Below are positions 41,270-49,016 of a stretch of DNA of 64,000 bases, piece after piece. A program made the position numbers and the translations under genes. Below the pieces are notes generated by a model. That model did no database searches. It was not told the origin of the DNA and saw only the letters and a program-made list of their open reading frames with translations. Positions within the stretch are counted from its first letter, which is position 1. Each line of letters starts with the position of its first letter. This stretch comes from G963674955 sp963674955 (lineage in GTDB: Bacteria; Desulfobacterota; Desulfovibrionia; Desulfovibrionales; Desulfovibrionaceae): NCBI GenBank assembly GCA_963674955.2, contig CAXXKR010000001.1:372001-436000 (forward strand), written 5' to 3'.

Positions 41270-41794
41270 CTAGAGGCCTCTGCGTTCAAAGAATCTAAAC
41301 AGCCCGATCCCAAGGATGAATAGCACCAGTATGATCAACCAATGGCTCACGCCCAGAAGCGAGGGCAGGGTGATCTTGCCGTATCCGCCCCAGGTCAGCA
41401 CGCTGGACTTGAGGGCCGGGTAAACTTCCGCATAAACAGCAGCCCCGAACCAGCCGCCCACTATGCCCCAGATGGCGTCGTAGCGCCCTTCGCCCAAGGC
41501 GCCCCAGGAAGTGCCGGGGCAGTATCCCAGAAGAGCCCAGCCCACGCCGAACAGGCCGCCGCCGATGAGTTGCGCTCCAACCTCCGTGCCCTTGATGCTC
41601 AGCTTGGCCAGTTCCAGGTCCGCCAGCAGGTATATTCCCGCCGAGGCCACCAGTATGGCCGAAAGCATGAACTTGACGATGGTCATGTCCTTGAGTCTGA
41701 GGGCTCCGAGCTGCATGTCGTAGCGCAGTACCCGCGCTTTTTGCAGCAGGACACCGAACAGGATTCCGGTTGCCAGTCCTATGAATAATGTCAT
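41270..41794 (-). CDS. YeeE/YedE (DUF395) transporter, second half
   Basis: A 174-residue membrane protein with four to five helices. The opening (LFIGLATGILFGVLLQKARVLRYDMQLGALRLKDMTI) and GGGLFGVGWALLGYCPGTSWGALGEGRYD are typical of the YeeE/YedE family, whose conserved Cys (here in GYCPG) passes thiosulfate or another sulfur species across the membrane. In E. coli YeeE one chain of about 350 residues holds both halves; here two genes 2 bases apart supply one half each. It should pair with the product of the preceding gene. Confidence 0.9.
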   Translation of the reverse strand: MTLFIGLATGILFGVLLQKARVLRYDMQLGALRLKDMTIVKFMLSAILVASAGIYLLADLELAKLSIKGTEVGAQLIGGGLFGVGWALLGYCPGTSWGALGEGRYDAIWGIVGGWFGAAVYAEVYPALKSSVLTWGGYGKITLPSLLGVSHWLIILVLFILGIGLFRFFERRGL

Positions 41795-41796
41795 GG

Positions 41797-42318
41797 CTAT
41801 TCCCCCTTGTAGAGCAGACGCGCCGTTATGATCCCGCCGACAAAAAAGCCGATCATGGCCAGCAGGCCGCTGACCGAGAGTTGGGCCATGCCGGACAGGC
41901 CGTGGCCGCTGGGGCAGCCGCCGGCCATCCTGACGCCGAACAGGGCGATGAACCCGCCAATAAAGGCGACAACAGAGCGCTTGCTCACGCTTTCCCCGAA
42001 CCTCGCCCGCCAGGAATCAGGCAGTGCGGTCCATGAAAAGGAACCTGAATAGTTGGAAGACAAGAATGAACCGAAGAAAATGCCCAGCACGAACATCCAC
42101 TGCCAGTCTATCCCGGCGTCCTTCTCAAGATACTTCATGAAGTAGTCGGTGGCGGCCACATGGTCGGGGACGATGCTCTGCTCTATGAGTCCGGCGGTGC
42201 GGACAAAGGAAGTGGAAGCTCCGAAGTAGCTGCCCACAAAATAAACCGAGAGTACCAAAATCAGTCCGGACAAGGCCCCTGCCAGATAGGGACTCCAGAC
42301 ACCTTTTGTAGACGACAT
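41797..42318 (-). CDS. YeeE/YedE (DUF395) transporter, first half
   Basis: A 173-residue membrane protein (YLAGALSGLILVLSVYFVG; FVLGIFFGSFLSSNYSG; VAFIGGFIALFGVRMAGGCPSGHGLSGMAQLSVSG). GGCPSGHG is the family's substrate-path Cys motif. AAGGAGG lies 6 bases before the ATG at 42318, which excludes the longer frame. It is first in a two-gene operon and probably forms a hetero-oligomer with the second half to import or export thiosulfate-like sulfur, useful in a sulfur-metabolising host (inference). Confidence 0.9.
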   Translation of the reverse strand: MSSTKGVWSPYLAGALSGLILVLSVYFVGSYFGASTSFVRTAGLIEQSIVPDHVAATDYFMKYLEKDAGIDWQWMFVLGIFFGSFLSSNYSGSFSWTALPDSWRARFGESVSKRSVVAFIGGFIALFGVRMAGGCPSGHGLSGMAQLSVSGLLAMIGFFVGGIITARLLYKGE

Positions 42319-42340
42319 GGCTATCCTCCTTGTTTGGCCG

Positions 42341-42368
42341 ACTATAGCACTTTCAGTGAACAAGACAA
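42341..42368 (-). promoter_or_regulatory. Promoter of the YeeE/YedE operon
   Basis: On the minus strand TTGTCT (42363-42368) and TATAGT (42341-42346) are separated by 16 bases, about 22 bases ahead of the start codon. It fits a sigma-70 promoter with a short leader. Confidence 0.5.
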
Positions 42369-42405
42369 GCCGCACGAACATCGACACACGCTCCGACACA
42401 AAAGA

Positions 42406-42438
42406 AGCCCCCGGAGCATCGCTTCGGGGGCTCTTTTT
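42406..42438. terminator. Terminator between lipoprotein gene and YeeE/YedE promoter
   Basis: AGCCCCCGGAGC and GCTTCGGGGGCT pair over 12 positions (one G-T) around ATC. T-rich flanks occur on both sides (CTTTTTGT and, on the minus strand, TCTTTTGT), so it most likely ends the lipoprotein transcript on the minus strand. Confidence 0.8.
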
Positions 42439-42461
42439 GTTTCGGGATTCGGGATTCGGGA

Positions 42462-42860
42462 TCACTCGACCATGAATTCCTTTGAATTCTTTTGGGAGAA
42501 GACCCGGATGCCGCGCAGGTCCTTGGGCGGCTTCTGGAGCAGGTAGCCAGCGTTCAGGCCGGTGAGGACTTCCGCAGTGGGGCCGGTGGGCGGCACCGCG
42601 ATCATGTCGAATTCATATACTCCATGTACGGTGGGCTTTTCGCGCGGGGCCAGCTTGGGATCGGTCCAGCCTTCGGTGGTGGTCAGGCCCCTGGCCCGCA
42701 CCAGGGCGGTCTTGCCGTCCTCGGAGGGGATGTAGCTTACGCCCACGACTTCGAAGACCGGCACGCCCCTGGGCTGCGGCTTGGTCATGATGCCGGAGCA
42801 GCCGGCCACGAGGAGCGTTATGGAGAAAAGAAGGGCGAGGGGAAGCGTGATGGGGCGCAT
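42462..42860 (-). CDS. Small lipoprotein of unknown function
   Basis: A 132-residue precursor with a lipobox (LLVAGC). The mature domain is a short beta-type fold (VFEVVGVSYIPSEDGKTALVRARGLTTTEGWTDPKLAPR...YEFDMIAVPPTGPTAEVLTGLNAGYLL) without recognised motif. GGAG lies 7 bases before the ATG at 42860, so the longer frame is not used. It lies in the same direction as the glycine-zipper gene and ends in a terminator. Function unknown. Confidence 0.75.
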   Translation of the reverse strand: MRPITLPLALLFSITLLVAGCSGIMTKPQPRGVPVFEVVGVSYIPSEDGKTALVRARGLTTTEGWTDPKLAPREKPTVHGVYEFDMIAVPPTGPTAEVLTGLNAGYLLQKPPKDLRGIRVFSQKNSKEFMVE

Positions 42861-42936
42861 GTTCAGGCTCCGCAAGGCAAAAGGGCGGAAGGGCTAAGTG
42901 CGCCCCGCCGCCCATTGGATGGTGTTCAGGCTCAGG

Positions 42937-43380
42937 TTACTGGACCAGCTGCCAGGTTCCGTCGGGATTGCGGTAGGCCTTGGCGTAGACCGTTTCAGGC
43001 TTGCCGTCGGGTCCGGTGGTGGTGATGGCCACGTCGCGGTACACGCGGTTGTCCTGCTCATAGGCGGCCTGCGGAGTCGCCTGATAGTAGCGTCCGGTAT
43101 CCGGGTTCTGCCAGGAGGTGGTCTGGCCGGAAGGGGTGGTCTCCAGGGTGCTGTTCACCTTCTGGGCGTCCGACTTGTCCCATTCGTTGCCGATGACGTA
43201 ACCCAGAAGCAGGCCAGCGCCCGCGCCGATGAGAGCACCTTCGACCTTGTTGCCGAAGGTCAGCGCGCCGATGGTTGCGCCCACAGCCGTTCCTGTCGCA
43301 GCGCCGGTCTGGGCCTTGTTGGCGCAGGCCGAGGCCGAAAGCAGGGCTATGATCATTAAGACTGGAATTATTTTCTTCAT
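42937..43380 (-). CDS. Glycine-zipper surface lipoprotein
   Basis: A 147-residue precursor (IIPVLMIIALLSASAC, a lipobox-like end). The mature N-terminus carries a glycine zipper (TGAATGTAVGATIGALTFG and GALIGAGAGLLLGYVIG) as in the OmpA/Rickettsia 17-kDa surface-antigen superfamily. The C-terminal part is a small soluble domain with Tyr- and Gln-rich segments (WQNPDTGRYYQATPQAAYEQ; VYAKAYRNPDGTWQLVQ). AGGAGG precedes the ATG at 43380. It should sit in the outer membrane. It has its own promoter. Confidence 0.88.
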   Translation of the reverse strand: MKKIIPVLMIIALLSASACANKAQTGAATGTAVGATIGALTFGNKVEGALIGAGAGLLLGYVIGNEWDKSDAQKVNSTLETTPSGQTTSWQNPDTGRYYQATPQAAYEQDNRVYRDVAITTTGPDGKPETVYAKAYRNPDGTWQLVQ

Positions 43381-43404
43381 AACCGTTTCCTCCTGTCTTT
43401 CACT

Positions 43405-43447
43405 TATATATGCATTGTCCATTCAAAACACAAGATAGTTGGACAAT
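43405..43447 (-). promoter_or_regulatory. Promoter of the glycine-zipper gene with inverted repeat
   Basis: On the minus strand TTGTGT (43428-43433) and TATATA (43405-43410) are separated by exactly 17 bases. ATTGTCC (43414-43420) and GGACAAT (43441-43447) form perfect 7-bp arms, one inside the spacer and one upstream, so a regulator could control it. Confidence 0.55.
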
Positions 43448-43454
43448 ACCCCCA

Positions 43455-43499
43455 TAAAAAAAGATTAGCAATGGTCGTGCCATTACGAAAGCCCGTAAT
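43455..43499 (-). terminator. Possible weak terminator of serB
   Basis: On the minus strand ATTACG-ggcttt-CGTAAT is followed by a 5-bp hairpin (AATGG / CCATT) and then TTTTTTT. It lies about 100 bases past the serB stop. Stems are short. Confidence 0.35.
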
Positions 43500-43593
43500 A
43501 ATGGGAGATATTGAGGTAAATGTCGCTAATGTGCAAGAAAAAATAAATATTGCTGCACAAAGACGGCAACAATTTGCACACAATTATCTATAC

Positions 43594-44823
43594 TCAGCGG
43601 ATGGTTTCGCGGTCCCGGACGCCGGTGAGGTAGAGGATGGAGTCCAGCCCCAGGTTGGAAATGGCATGTCCCGCGTCCCTCTTGACCTTGGGCTTGGCGT
43701 GAAAGGCGATGCCCAGGCCCGCTATGCCCAGCATGGGCAGGTCGTTGGCCCCGTCGCCCACGGCGATGACCTGTTGCAGGCTGATGTTCTCCTTTTCCGC
43801 GATCCTGGTCAGCAGCTCGGCCTTTTTCGGCCCGTCCACAATGGAGCCGATGACCTTGCCCGTGAGCTTTCCGTCCTTGATCTCCAGGCGGTTGGCGTAG
43901 ACGTAGTCCAGCCCCAGCTTGTTCTTGAGCATCTCGCCGAAATAGGTGAATCCGCCGGAGATGATGGCTATCTTGTAGCCCACGCGCTTCAAGTTGGAGA
44001 TGAGCCTTTCCGCGCCTTCTGAAAGGGGCAGATTGGCGGCCACGTCCTTGAGCACGGACTCGTCCAGCCCCTTGAGCAGGGCCAGCCTCTTGCGCAGGCT
44101 TTCCTTGAAGTCCAGTTCGCCGCGCATGGCTCTTTCCGTGATGGCGCTGACCTTTTCGCCCACTCCGTAGCGGGCGGCCAGTTCGTCGATGACCTCTGTG
44201 CTGATGAGGGTCGAATCCATGTCAAAGGCCACCAGGCGGCGGTTGCGGCGAAACACGGTGTCTTCCTGAAAGGAGATGTCCACGTGCAGTTCAGAGGCTA
44301 TCTCCATGAATCGGCCGCGCAAAGCGTCCGGGTCCGTGGGCGTTCCGCGCACGGAGAATTCCACGCAGGCCTGGCGTTTTCCGTTGCCGTTGCCCTGTTG
44401 CAGGGCCTGCAGCGGCACACGCCCGGAAAGGCGGTGGATGGTGTCGATGTTCAGGCCGTTTTCAGCCACGGCTCCGGCGATGCGCGAAAGTTCCCTGGAG
44501 GTGATGGACCGCCCGATGAGGGTGACTATGTAACGCTGTCTGCCGGAAGAGGCGGCCCATTTGTCGTACTTGTCCTCTTCCAGGGGGTTGAGCTTGAGGG
44601 TCACTCCCAGTTCGTGGGCCTTGAAAAGCAGGTCCTTGAGGATGGGCGCGGTCTCGGATTCCGGCGGGATGCGGATCAGGATGCCCAGGGTCAGGAAGTC
44701 GTGAATGACCACCTGGCCTATGTCCAGAATGTCCACGCCGTAACCGGCAAGAACTCCGGTCAGCCCTGCAGTGACTCCCGGCTTGTCTTCGCCGGTCACG
44801 TGCACCAAAATTATTTCCTGCAT
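43594..44823 (-). CDS. serB: Phosphoserine phosphatase with two ACT domains
   Basis: A 409-residue enzyme. Two ACT domains (about 1-80 and 95-180; VHVTGEDKPGVTAGLTGVLAGYG; IGRSITSRELSRIAGAVAENGLNIDTIHRL) precede a HAD domain with the nucleophile motif VAFDMDSTLI, IISGGFTYFGE and VGDGANDLPML. It hydrolyses phosphoserine, the last step of serine synthesis, and the ACT domains allow serine feedback as in the mycobacterial type. GGGGAG lies 9 bases before the ATG at 44823; the longer frame is not supported. Catalytic residues all look intact. Confidence 0.95.
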   Translation of the reverse strand: MQEIILVHVTGEDKPGVTAGLTGVLAGYGVDILDIGQVVIHDFLTLGILIRIPPESETAPILKDLLFKAHELGVTLKLNPLEEDKYDKWAASSGRQRYIVTLIGRSITSRELSRIAGAVAENGLNIDTIHRLSGRVPLQALQQGNGNGKRQACVEFSVRGTPTDPDALRGRFMEIASELHVDISFQEDTVFRRNRRLVAFDMDSTLISTEVIDELAARYGVGEKVSAITERAMRGELDFKESLRKRLALLKGLDESVLKDVAANLPLSEGAERLISNLKRVGYKIAIISGGFTYFGEMLKNKLGLDYVYANRLEIKDGKLTGKVIGSIVDGPKKAELLTRIAEKENISLQQVIAVGDGANDLPMLGIAGLGIAFHAKPKVKRDAGHAISNLGLDSILYLTGVRDRETIR

Positions 44824-44907
44824 GAAGTGGCTCTCCCCTAGGGTTTCTGCGCGGACCTTCTCATAAAAGAGGACGCTAGTAAAATCCAAAAAAACAGCAT
44901 CGCAAAC

Positions 44908-44936
44908 TTGACAGCCGGGGCGTGCTTGGTTATTTG
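44908..44936 (+). promoter_or_regulatory. Promoter of the ArsR operon
   Basis: TTGACA (44908-44913) and TATTTG (44931-44936) are spaced by 17 bases. The -35 is perfect, the -10 is weak and lies inside the palindrome that follows, as expected for a promoter blocked by a bound repressor. Confidence 0.7.
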
Positions 44937-44950
44937 GCCAAATAACCAAG
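44925..44950 (+). promoter_or_regulatory. 26-bp perfect palindrome, probable ArsR operator
   Basis: CTTGGTTATTTGG is followed directly by its exact 13-base complement. It covers the -10 element and ends 26 bases before the ArsR-family start codon. Dimeric ArsR proteins bind such dyads and leave DNA when metal or another effector binds. Confidence 0.85.
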
Positions 44951-44976
44951 TATTGAAACCGTAAAAAAGGTGAAAC

Positions 44977-45342
44977 ATGCAGGATATCCAGGAACGGGAC
45001 ATCTCAAAGTATGACGTAACATCCCAGATTTTCAAGGCGTTGGGCCATCCAGCCCGGTTGATGATAGTTGACCGGCTGGCGCGCGGCGAACATTCCGTGG
45101 GCCAGTTGACCGAGTTGGTGGGCAGCGACATGTCCACGGTTTCCAAGCACCTGTCTGTGCTCAAGTCCGTGGGCGTGGTGGGCTGCCGCAGGTGGGGAAC
45201 CCAGAATCTCTACCGCCTGGAAATGCTTTGCGTGGGCGGGTTCATCCGTTGCGTGGAGGAATCACTGCACGGACAGGCCAGGGGCCTGCTGCAGCGGCTC
45301 GGACCCCTTGGCGCGGTTTCCGGAGACGCAGATGGAAAATAA
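44977..45342 (+). CDS. ArsR-family transcriptional repressor
   Basis: A 121-residue winged-helix regulator (ISKYDVTSQIFKALGHPARLMIVDRLARGEHSVGQLTELVGSDMSTVSKHLSVLKSVGVV). GHPARL and the recognition helix VSKHLSVL are typical. The ArsR metal-site motif ELCVC is absent; instead Cys occur later (VGCRRWG; MLCVGGFIRC), so the effector site may differ. It should repress its own operon through the palindrome just upstream. AAAAAGG precedes the ATG. Its stop lies inside the start of the permease gene (11-base overlap). Confidence 0.93.
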   Translation: MQDIQERDISKYDVTSQIFKALGHPARLMIVDRLARGEHSVGQLTELVGSDMSTVSKHLSVLKSVGVVGCRRWGTQNLYRLEMLCVGGFIRCVEESLHGQARGLLQRLGPLGAVSGDADGK

Positions 45343-46399
45343 ATGCTCATGCGGGACCACTCCCGATTCCGGCGGCAAGGGACTGGCTGCGCGCCACTTG
45401 GCCCTGGGCCTTGTGGGCCTTGTTCTCTGGTGGCTTATCTATTCCAGACTGCATTGGTTCGCCCGGTATTTCACGGGGAGTCTCCTCGGCCTTGATCCGG
45501 ATTCCCGGCTGGGGTCGGCCCTGGAGTTCTTCGTCTACGACACGCCCAAGGTGCTCATGCTCCTGGTGCTCATAGTCTTTTTCGTGGGCCTGTTGCGCTC
45601 CTTCTTCACTCCGGAGAAGACGCGCAGGCTCCTGGCCGGGCGGCGCGAATCCGTGGGCAACGTGCTGGCAGCGTTTCTGGGCGTGGCTACGCCCTTTTGC
45701 TCCTGCTCGGCCGTGCCGCTGTTCATCGGTTTCGTCACTGCGGGCGTGCCCCTTGGCGTGACCTTCTCCTTTCTCATTTCCGCGCCTATGGTCAACGAGG
45801 TGGCCGTGGTTCTGCTCTATGGGCTTCTCGGCTGGAAGGTGGCGGCCCTTTACATGGGGACCGGCCTAGCCATTGCGATAGTCGCCGGGTGGGTCATGGG
45901 CAGGCTGGGCCTTGACGGCCAGATCGAGGACTGGGTCCGGCAGATCAGGGCCGAGGCCGACGCAGGCGCCGAGGTCAAGCTGACCTGGAACCAGCGCATC
46001 AGGTCCGGGATCGACGCCGTGCGCGACATCGTGGGCAAGGTCTGGATTTACGTGGTCCTGGGCATTGCAGTGGGCGCGGGAATTCATGGCTACGTTCCCG
46101 AAGGGTTCATGGCCTCCATCATGGGCAAGGGAGCCTGGTGGTCCGTGCCTGTGGCCGTGGTCGTGGGCGTCCCCATGTATTCCAATGCCGCCGGGATCGT
46201 GCCCGTGATTCAGGCCCTCCTGGGCAAGGGCGCGGCTCTCGGCACCGTTCTGGCCTTCATGATGAGCGTCATCGCCCTTTCCCTGCCGGAAATGGTCATT
46301 TTGAGAAAGGTGCTCAAGCCCAGGCTCATCGCCGCCTTTGTGGGCGTGCTCGCCTCAGGCATCCTGCTGGTGGGCTACCTGTTCAATATGTTGATATAA
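45332..46399 (+). CDS. ArsP/DUF318-type permease
   Basis: A 355-residue membrane protein with about eight helices. The family hallmark VATPFCSCSAVPLFIGF, then TFSFLISAPMVNEVAVVLLYGLLG, and in the second half VVVGVPMYSNAAGIVPVIQALLGKG, identify the ArsP_1 permease family (methylarsenite exporters and relatives of unknown substrate). The ATG at 45332 lies inside the ArsR gene, with GGAG ahead of it; the Cys-rich N-terminus (MENKCSCGT) could bind metal. The operon order ArsR, permease, thioredoxin-like protein suggests metalloid or thiol stress, with the exact substrate unknown. Confidence 0.92.
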   Translation: MENKCSCGTTPDSGGKGLAARHLALGLVGLVLWWLIYSRLHWFARYFTGSLLGLDPDSRLGSALEFFVYDTPKVLMLLVLIVFFVGLLRSFFTPEKTRRLLAGRRESVGNVLAAFLGVATPFCSCSAVPLFIGFVTAGVPLGVTFSFLISAPMVNEVAVVLLYGLLGWKVAALYMGTGLAIAIVAGWVMGRLGLDGQIEDWVRQIRAEADAGAEVKLTWNQRIRSGIDAVRDIVGKVWIYVVLGIAVGAGIHGYVPEGFMASIMGKGAWWSVPVAVVVGVPMYSNAAGIVPVIQALLGKGAALGTVLAFMMSVIALSLPEMVILRKVLKPRLIAAFVGVLASGILLVGYLFNMLI

Positions 46400-46417
46400 A
46401 ATAACAAGGAGTCGCAA

Positions 46418-46651
46418 ATGCAGATCAAGGTCATGGGTCCTGGTTGCGCCAAGTGCGCCGAGGCCGAAAGAATTGTCCGGGCCGCCGTGGAAGAGGCCGG
46501 AGTCGTTGCTGAGATAGAAAAAATAACGGATTTTCAGGAGATGGCCAAACTGGGCGTGCTCAGCACCCCTGCGGTGGCGGTCGACGGGCAGGTGAAATGT
46601 TCGGGCAAGGCCCCGACCAGGGAGGAGGTGCTGGCCTGGCTGGGAAAATAG
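46418..46651 (+). CDS. Thioredoxin-like small redox protein
   Basis: A 77-residue thioredoxin-fold protein with an active-site motif GPGCAKC (CxxC), IKVMGPGCAKCAEAERIVRAAVEEAG, and the cis-Pro region LSTPAVAVDGQVKCSG. Such proteins often lie beside ArsP-type permeases. It would reduce or receive disulfides or metalloid-thiol adducts in the cytoplasm. AAGGAG lies 8 bases before the ATG, and the gene is 18 bases after the permease. Confidence 0.92.
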   Translation: MQIKVMGPGCAKCAEAERIVRAAVEEAGVVAEIEKITDFQEMAKLGVLSTPAVAVDGQVKCSGKAPTREEVLAWLGK

Positions 46652-46777
46652 ATTCACGGGCGGTGGTCCGGGTTGGATGTGACGTTTTGGCGTCCTCCTT
46701 GTCTTCTTTCCGCATATGAGGTTATAGAAAGTGTAACTCTTGCCTCAGAACGGACATTCAGCCCAGGATGGTGAGAA

Positions 46778-48205
46778 ATGCGCAACTCCAACGGCAGGGA
46801 TGCGGAAGCCGCCACAGACGGCAAACAGCCTGACGCCGATTCACGGACCATTGAAATCCGTGAGCGGATGGCCCTGGCCGAGCGCAGGGTGCGACAGAAG
46901 ATCGGTGATTACGAGTCATACCATTTTTCCCTGAAGCAGATCAGGGCTCTCAACGTGTTTTTCGACCTCTGCCAGGAACTGCAGGGCCGCGAATTCTTTT
47001 ATGACGTGTGCGTGACCGTGCCCAAGGTTTTTTTCAGCCTTGAAAGCCGCATGTACATCCTGGAAGACGAGGAAACCTTCGTTCTGGTGGGCAAGTCCTC
47101 TGAAGAGGACGAGGCGGAGGTGGTGCGGCCGAGGGGCAAGGATACACCGTCCCGCCGCAGGCTGCAAAACGGCCTTTTCTATGTGCCCATAAAATCGAAT
47201 CCCAGGTTCAACGACATGCTGCCCTTCGACCCGCCGGGCAACGTCATCGGCTGTTTCGAGTTTTTCCCCGTGTCCGGCGTGTCCGAGCGGCTCCTGCTTT
47301 TTCTGGAGAAGTACGTCAACCGCATCGGCTACCAATTGCACAGCCGGATCATCAGGGCCAAGAACAGGGAGCATATCCGCTTCATCAACAACCTGGTCAA
47401 GGACATAGGCCACAACGTCATCGTGCCCAACGTCTATTTCCGTCTTTTCTACAACCGGCTGCGCGGCAAGATCGAAGGCCTGAAAGGGTTGAGCGACAGC
47501 ATGAGGCTCGACGAGGACTCGGGAAGACCCGATCCGCTCTATGTCGAGAGGCGCAAGACCCTTGACTATCTTCATGGCGGGATAACAGAGCAGCTTGATG
47601 AAATTTTTCGCCATTACGAGCAGACCAGCCTGTTCCTGGAGACCTTGCTCAGGCGACAGCATTTCGTTGAGGGGCGCTATGTTCTGGACAAGAGAATCTG
47701 CGATTTGAAGAGGCAGATAATCGAGCCCCAGGTGGAGCGGTTCATGTCCAGATTCGCGGACAGGGGCATCAGGGTCCAGCCCCTGAAGGGAAGCGACGGA
47801 AACGTATGCATCAATCTCAAGGCCGATGTGGGGCTGATCTCCCAGGTCTATGCCAACCTTTTTTCCAATGCGGTCAAGTACGCCCGGGAAGTCGAACTGC
47901 CCGAAGGCGGAAAGGGCAATAGGGTCTATTACGGCTGGTCGATCATCGACAACTATTACGGGCCGGGGCTCTCCGGCGTGAAAATGAACGTGCAGACCAC
48001 AGGCGCGCCCCTGCCTGAAAACGAGCGAAAAGGTCTTTTCAGCGAGGGGTTCCGCGCCGGAAACGTGGAGAGCGAATACGGCACCGGACACGGCCTGTAT
48101 TTCGTGCGCCAAGTGGTGGAACTGCACGACGGCGTGGTCGGCTACGAACCCAAGTCCGACGGCAACAATTTCTATTTCATTCTGCCCCTGGAAACAATTT
48201 CCTGA
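46778..48205 (+). CDS. Atypical sensor histidine kinase
   Basis: A 475-residue soluble protein. Residues about 60-190 form a GAF-like sensor region (LNVFFDLCQELQGREFFYDVCVTVPKVFFSLESRMYIL). An H-box-like segment IGHNVIVPN near 211 keeps the His and the Pro five places later. The ATPase has an N box (VYANLFSNAVKYAR) and a G2 box (YGTGHGLYFVRQVVELHDG), but the G1 segment reads VQTTGAPLP with the usual Asp lost. Either an inactive kinase or a divergent one. No response regulator is adjacent. The start at 46778 follows AGGATGGTG. Confidence 0.82.
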   Translation: MRNSNGRDAEAATDGKQPDADSRTIEIRERMALAERRVRQKIGDYESYHFSLKQIRALNVFFDLCQELQGREFFYDVCVTVPKVFFSLESRMYILEDEETFVLVGKSSEEDEAEVVRPRGKDTPSRRRLQNGLFYVPIKSNPRFNDMLPFDPPGNVIGCFEFFPVSGVSERLLLFLEKYVNRIGYQLHSRIIRAKNREHIRFINNLVKDIGHNVIVPNVYFRLFYNRLRGKIEGLKGLSDSMRLDEDSGRPDPLYVERRKTLDYLHGGITEQLDEIFRHYEQTSLFLETLLRRQHFVEGRYVLDKRICDLKRQIIEPQVERFMSRFADRGIRVQPLKGSDGNVCINLKADVGLISQVYANLFSNAVKYAREVELPEGGKGNRVYYGWSIIDNYYGPGLSGVKMNVQTTGAPLPENERKGLFSEGFRAGNVESEYGTGHGLYFVRQVVELHDGVVGYEPKSDGNNFYFILPLETIS

Positions 48206-48222
48206 GAAACAGGGCGGCAGGG

Positions 48223-48495
48223 CTAGCCCCTGATTTCAAATTTCGAGTACTCCTTGTCGTAGTCGATGACTTCGAGCTTCACGCTTTTGGCCGAGGGAAC
48301 GGGCGCCTTGTCGTCCAGACGTTTCTTGAACTCCTCGAACAGCTTGGCCTTGCCCTGAAGGATGATTTCCGCCTTGCCGTCGGCCACGTTGCGCACCCAG
48401 CCGGTAAGTCCCAGGTCTTCGGCCTGCTCATGGACCCAACCCTGGAAGTTGCCGCCCTGGACCTTGCCAGAGACAACACAGTGAAGACTCTTCAT
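48223..48495 (-). CDS. acyP: Acylphosphatase
   Basis: A 90-residue enzyme of normal size. It has the signature CVVSGKVQGGNFQGWV, in which the usual catalytic Arg of the VxGxVQGVxFR loop is Asn (GGNFQ), while the downstream GWVRNVADGKAEIILQG with its catalytic Asn is intact. It would hydrolyse acyl phosphates in the cytoplasm. The loss of the loop Arg may lower or remove activity. It stands apart from its convergent kinase neighbour by 17 bases. Confidence 0.9.
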   Translation of the reverse strand: MKSLHCVVSGKVQGGNFQGWVHEQAEDLGLTGWVRNVADGKAEIILQGKAKLFEEFKKRLDDKAPVPSAKSVKLEVIDYDKEYSKFEIRG

Positions 48496-48591
48496 TGTTC
48501 CGCTCCTTGTGGCAGTTTTGTTGAAAGATGGTATGATGTTAACAAAAAACGCGAGGCGTGTCTTTCATAATGATGGAATAATCGACATTGG

Positions 48592-48906
48592 TCATCTTTT
48601 GTAGATTCTGCCCTTGTTGATGTCGTAGTAGAGTTGGGTCTTGCTGCTGGGCCAGAAATTCGAGGAATCGAAGTGGTCGTAATACTGGCGGTTGCATTTG
48701 CGATAGCAGATGTCGTTGGCGATGTCGGCCTTGACCCTGTCCCGCCAGGCCTGGCCGGACTCAATGCCGCTGAAGGTTTTTCTTTGGGGGCAGCGCTTTA
48801 TGCACTCCCGCTCCTGTCGTCGCCACTCGGCCACGTCGCCCCGGGCCGGGGTCGCCGAGGCGGCCAGCAAAGCGGCCAGCAGCAATAAAAAGGCTGTGAT
48901 TTTCAT
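48592..48906 (-). CDS. Small exported protein with twin CX3C motifs
   Basis: A 104-residue precursor with a signal peptide (AFLLLLAALLAASATPARG). The mature protein has ECIKRC and ICYRKC, two CX3C pairs about 35 residues apart on predicted helices, the layout of an alpha-hairpin held by two disulfides. The remaining residues are charged and aromatic (NRQYYDHFDSSNFWPSS). GGGAG precedes the ATG at 48906. I know no bacterial family with this exact pattern. It sits alone between acylphosphatase and the divergent chromate transporter gene. Confidence 0.75.
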   Translation of the reverse strand: MKITAFLLLLAALLAASATPARGDVAEWRRQERECIKRCPQRKTFSGIESGQAWRDRVKADIANDICYRKCNRQYYDHFDSSNFWPSSKTQLYYDINKGRIYKR

Positions 48907-49016
48907 TCCTGGCTCCCGTTTCATTCACAACCCTTATCGGAGTCCTGTTTCAGGGCCTTTAGTGTCTGGTTCGCAACGCTTCAACAATTGGAGAAATCGT
49001 AATAAGGAATAAACAG

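Noticed and set aside
42441..42461. Three tandem copies of TTCGGGA
   Set aside because: Only 21 bases long and next to a terminator; likely chance or minor slippage, not a CRISPR or VNTR of note.
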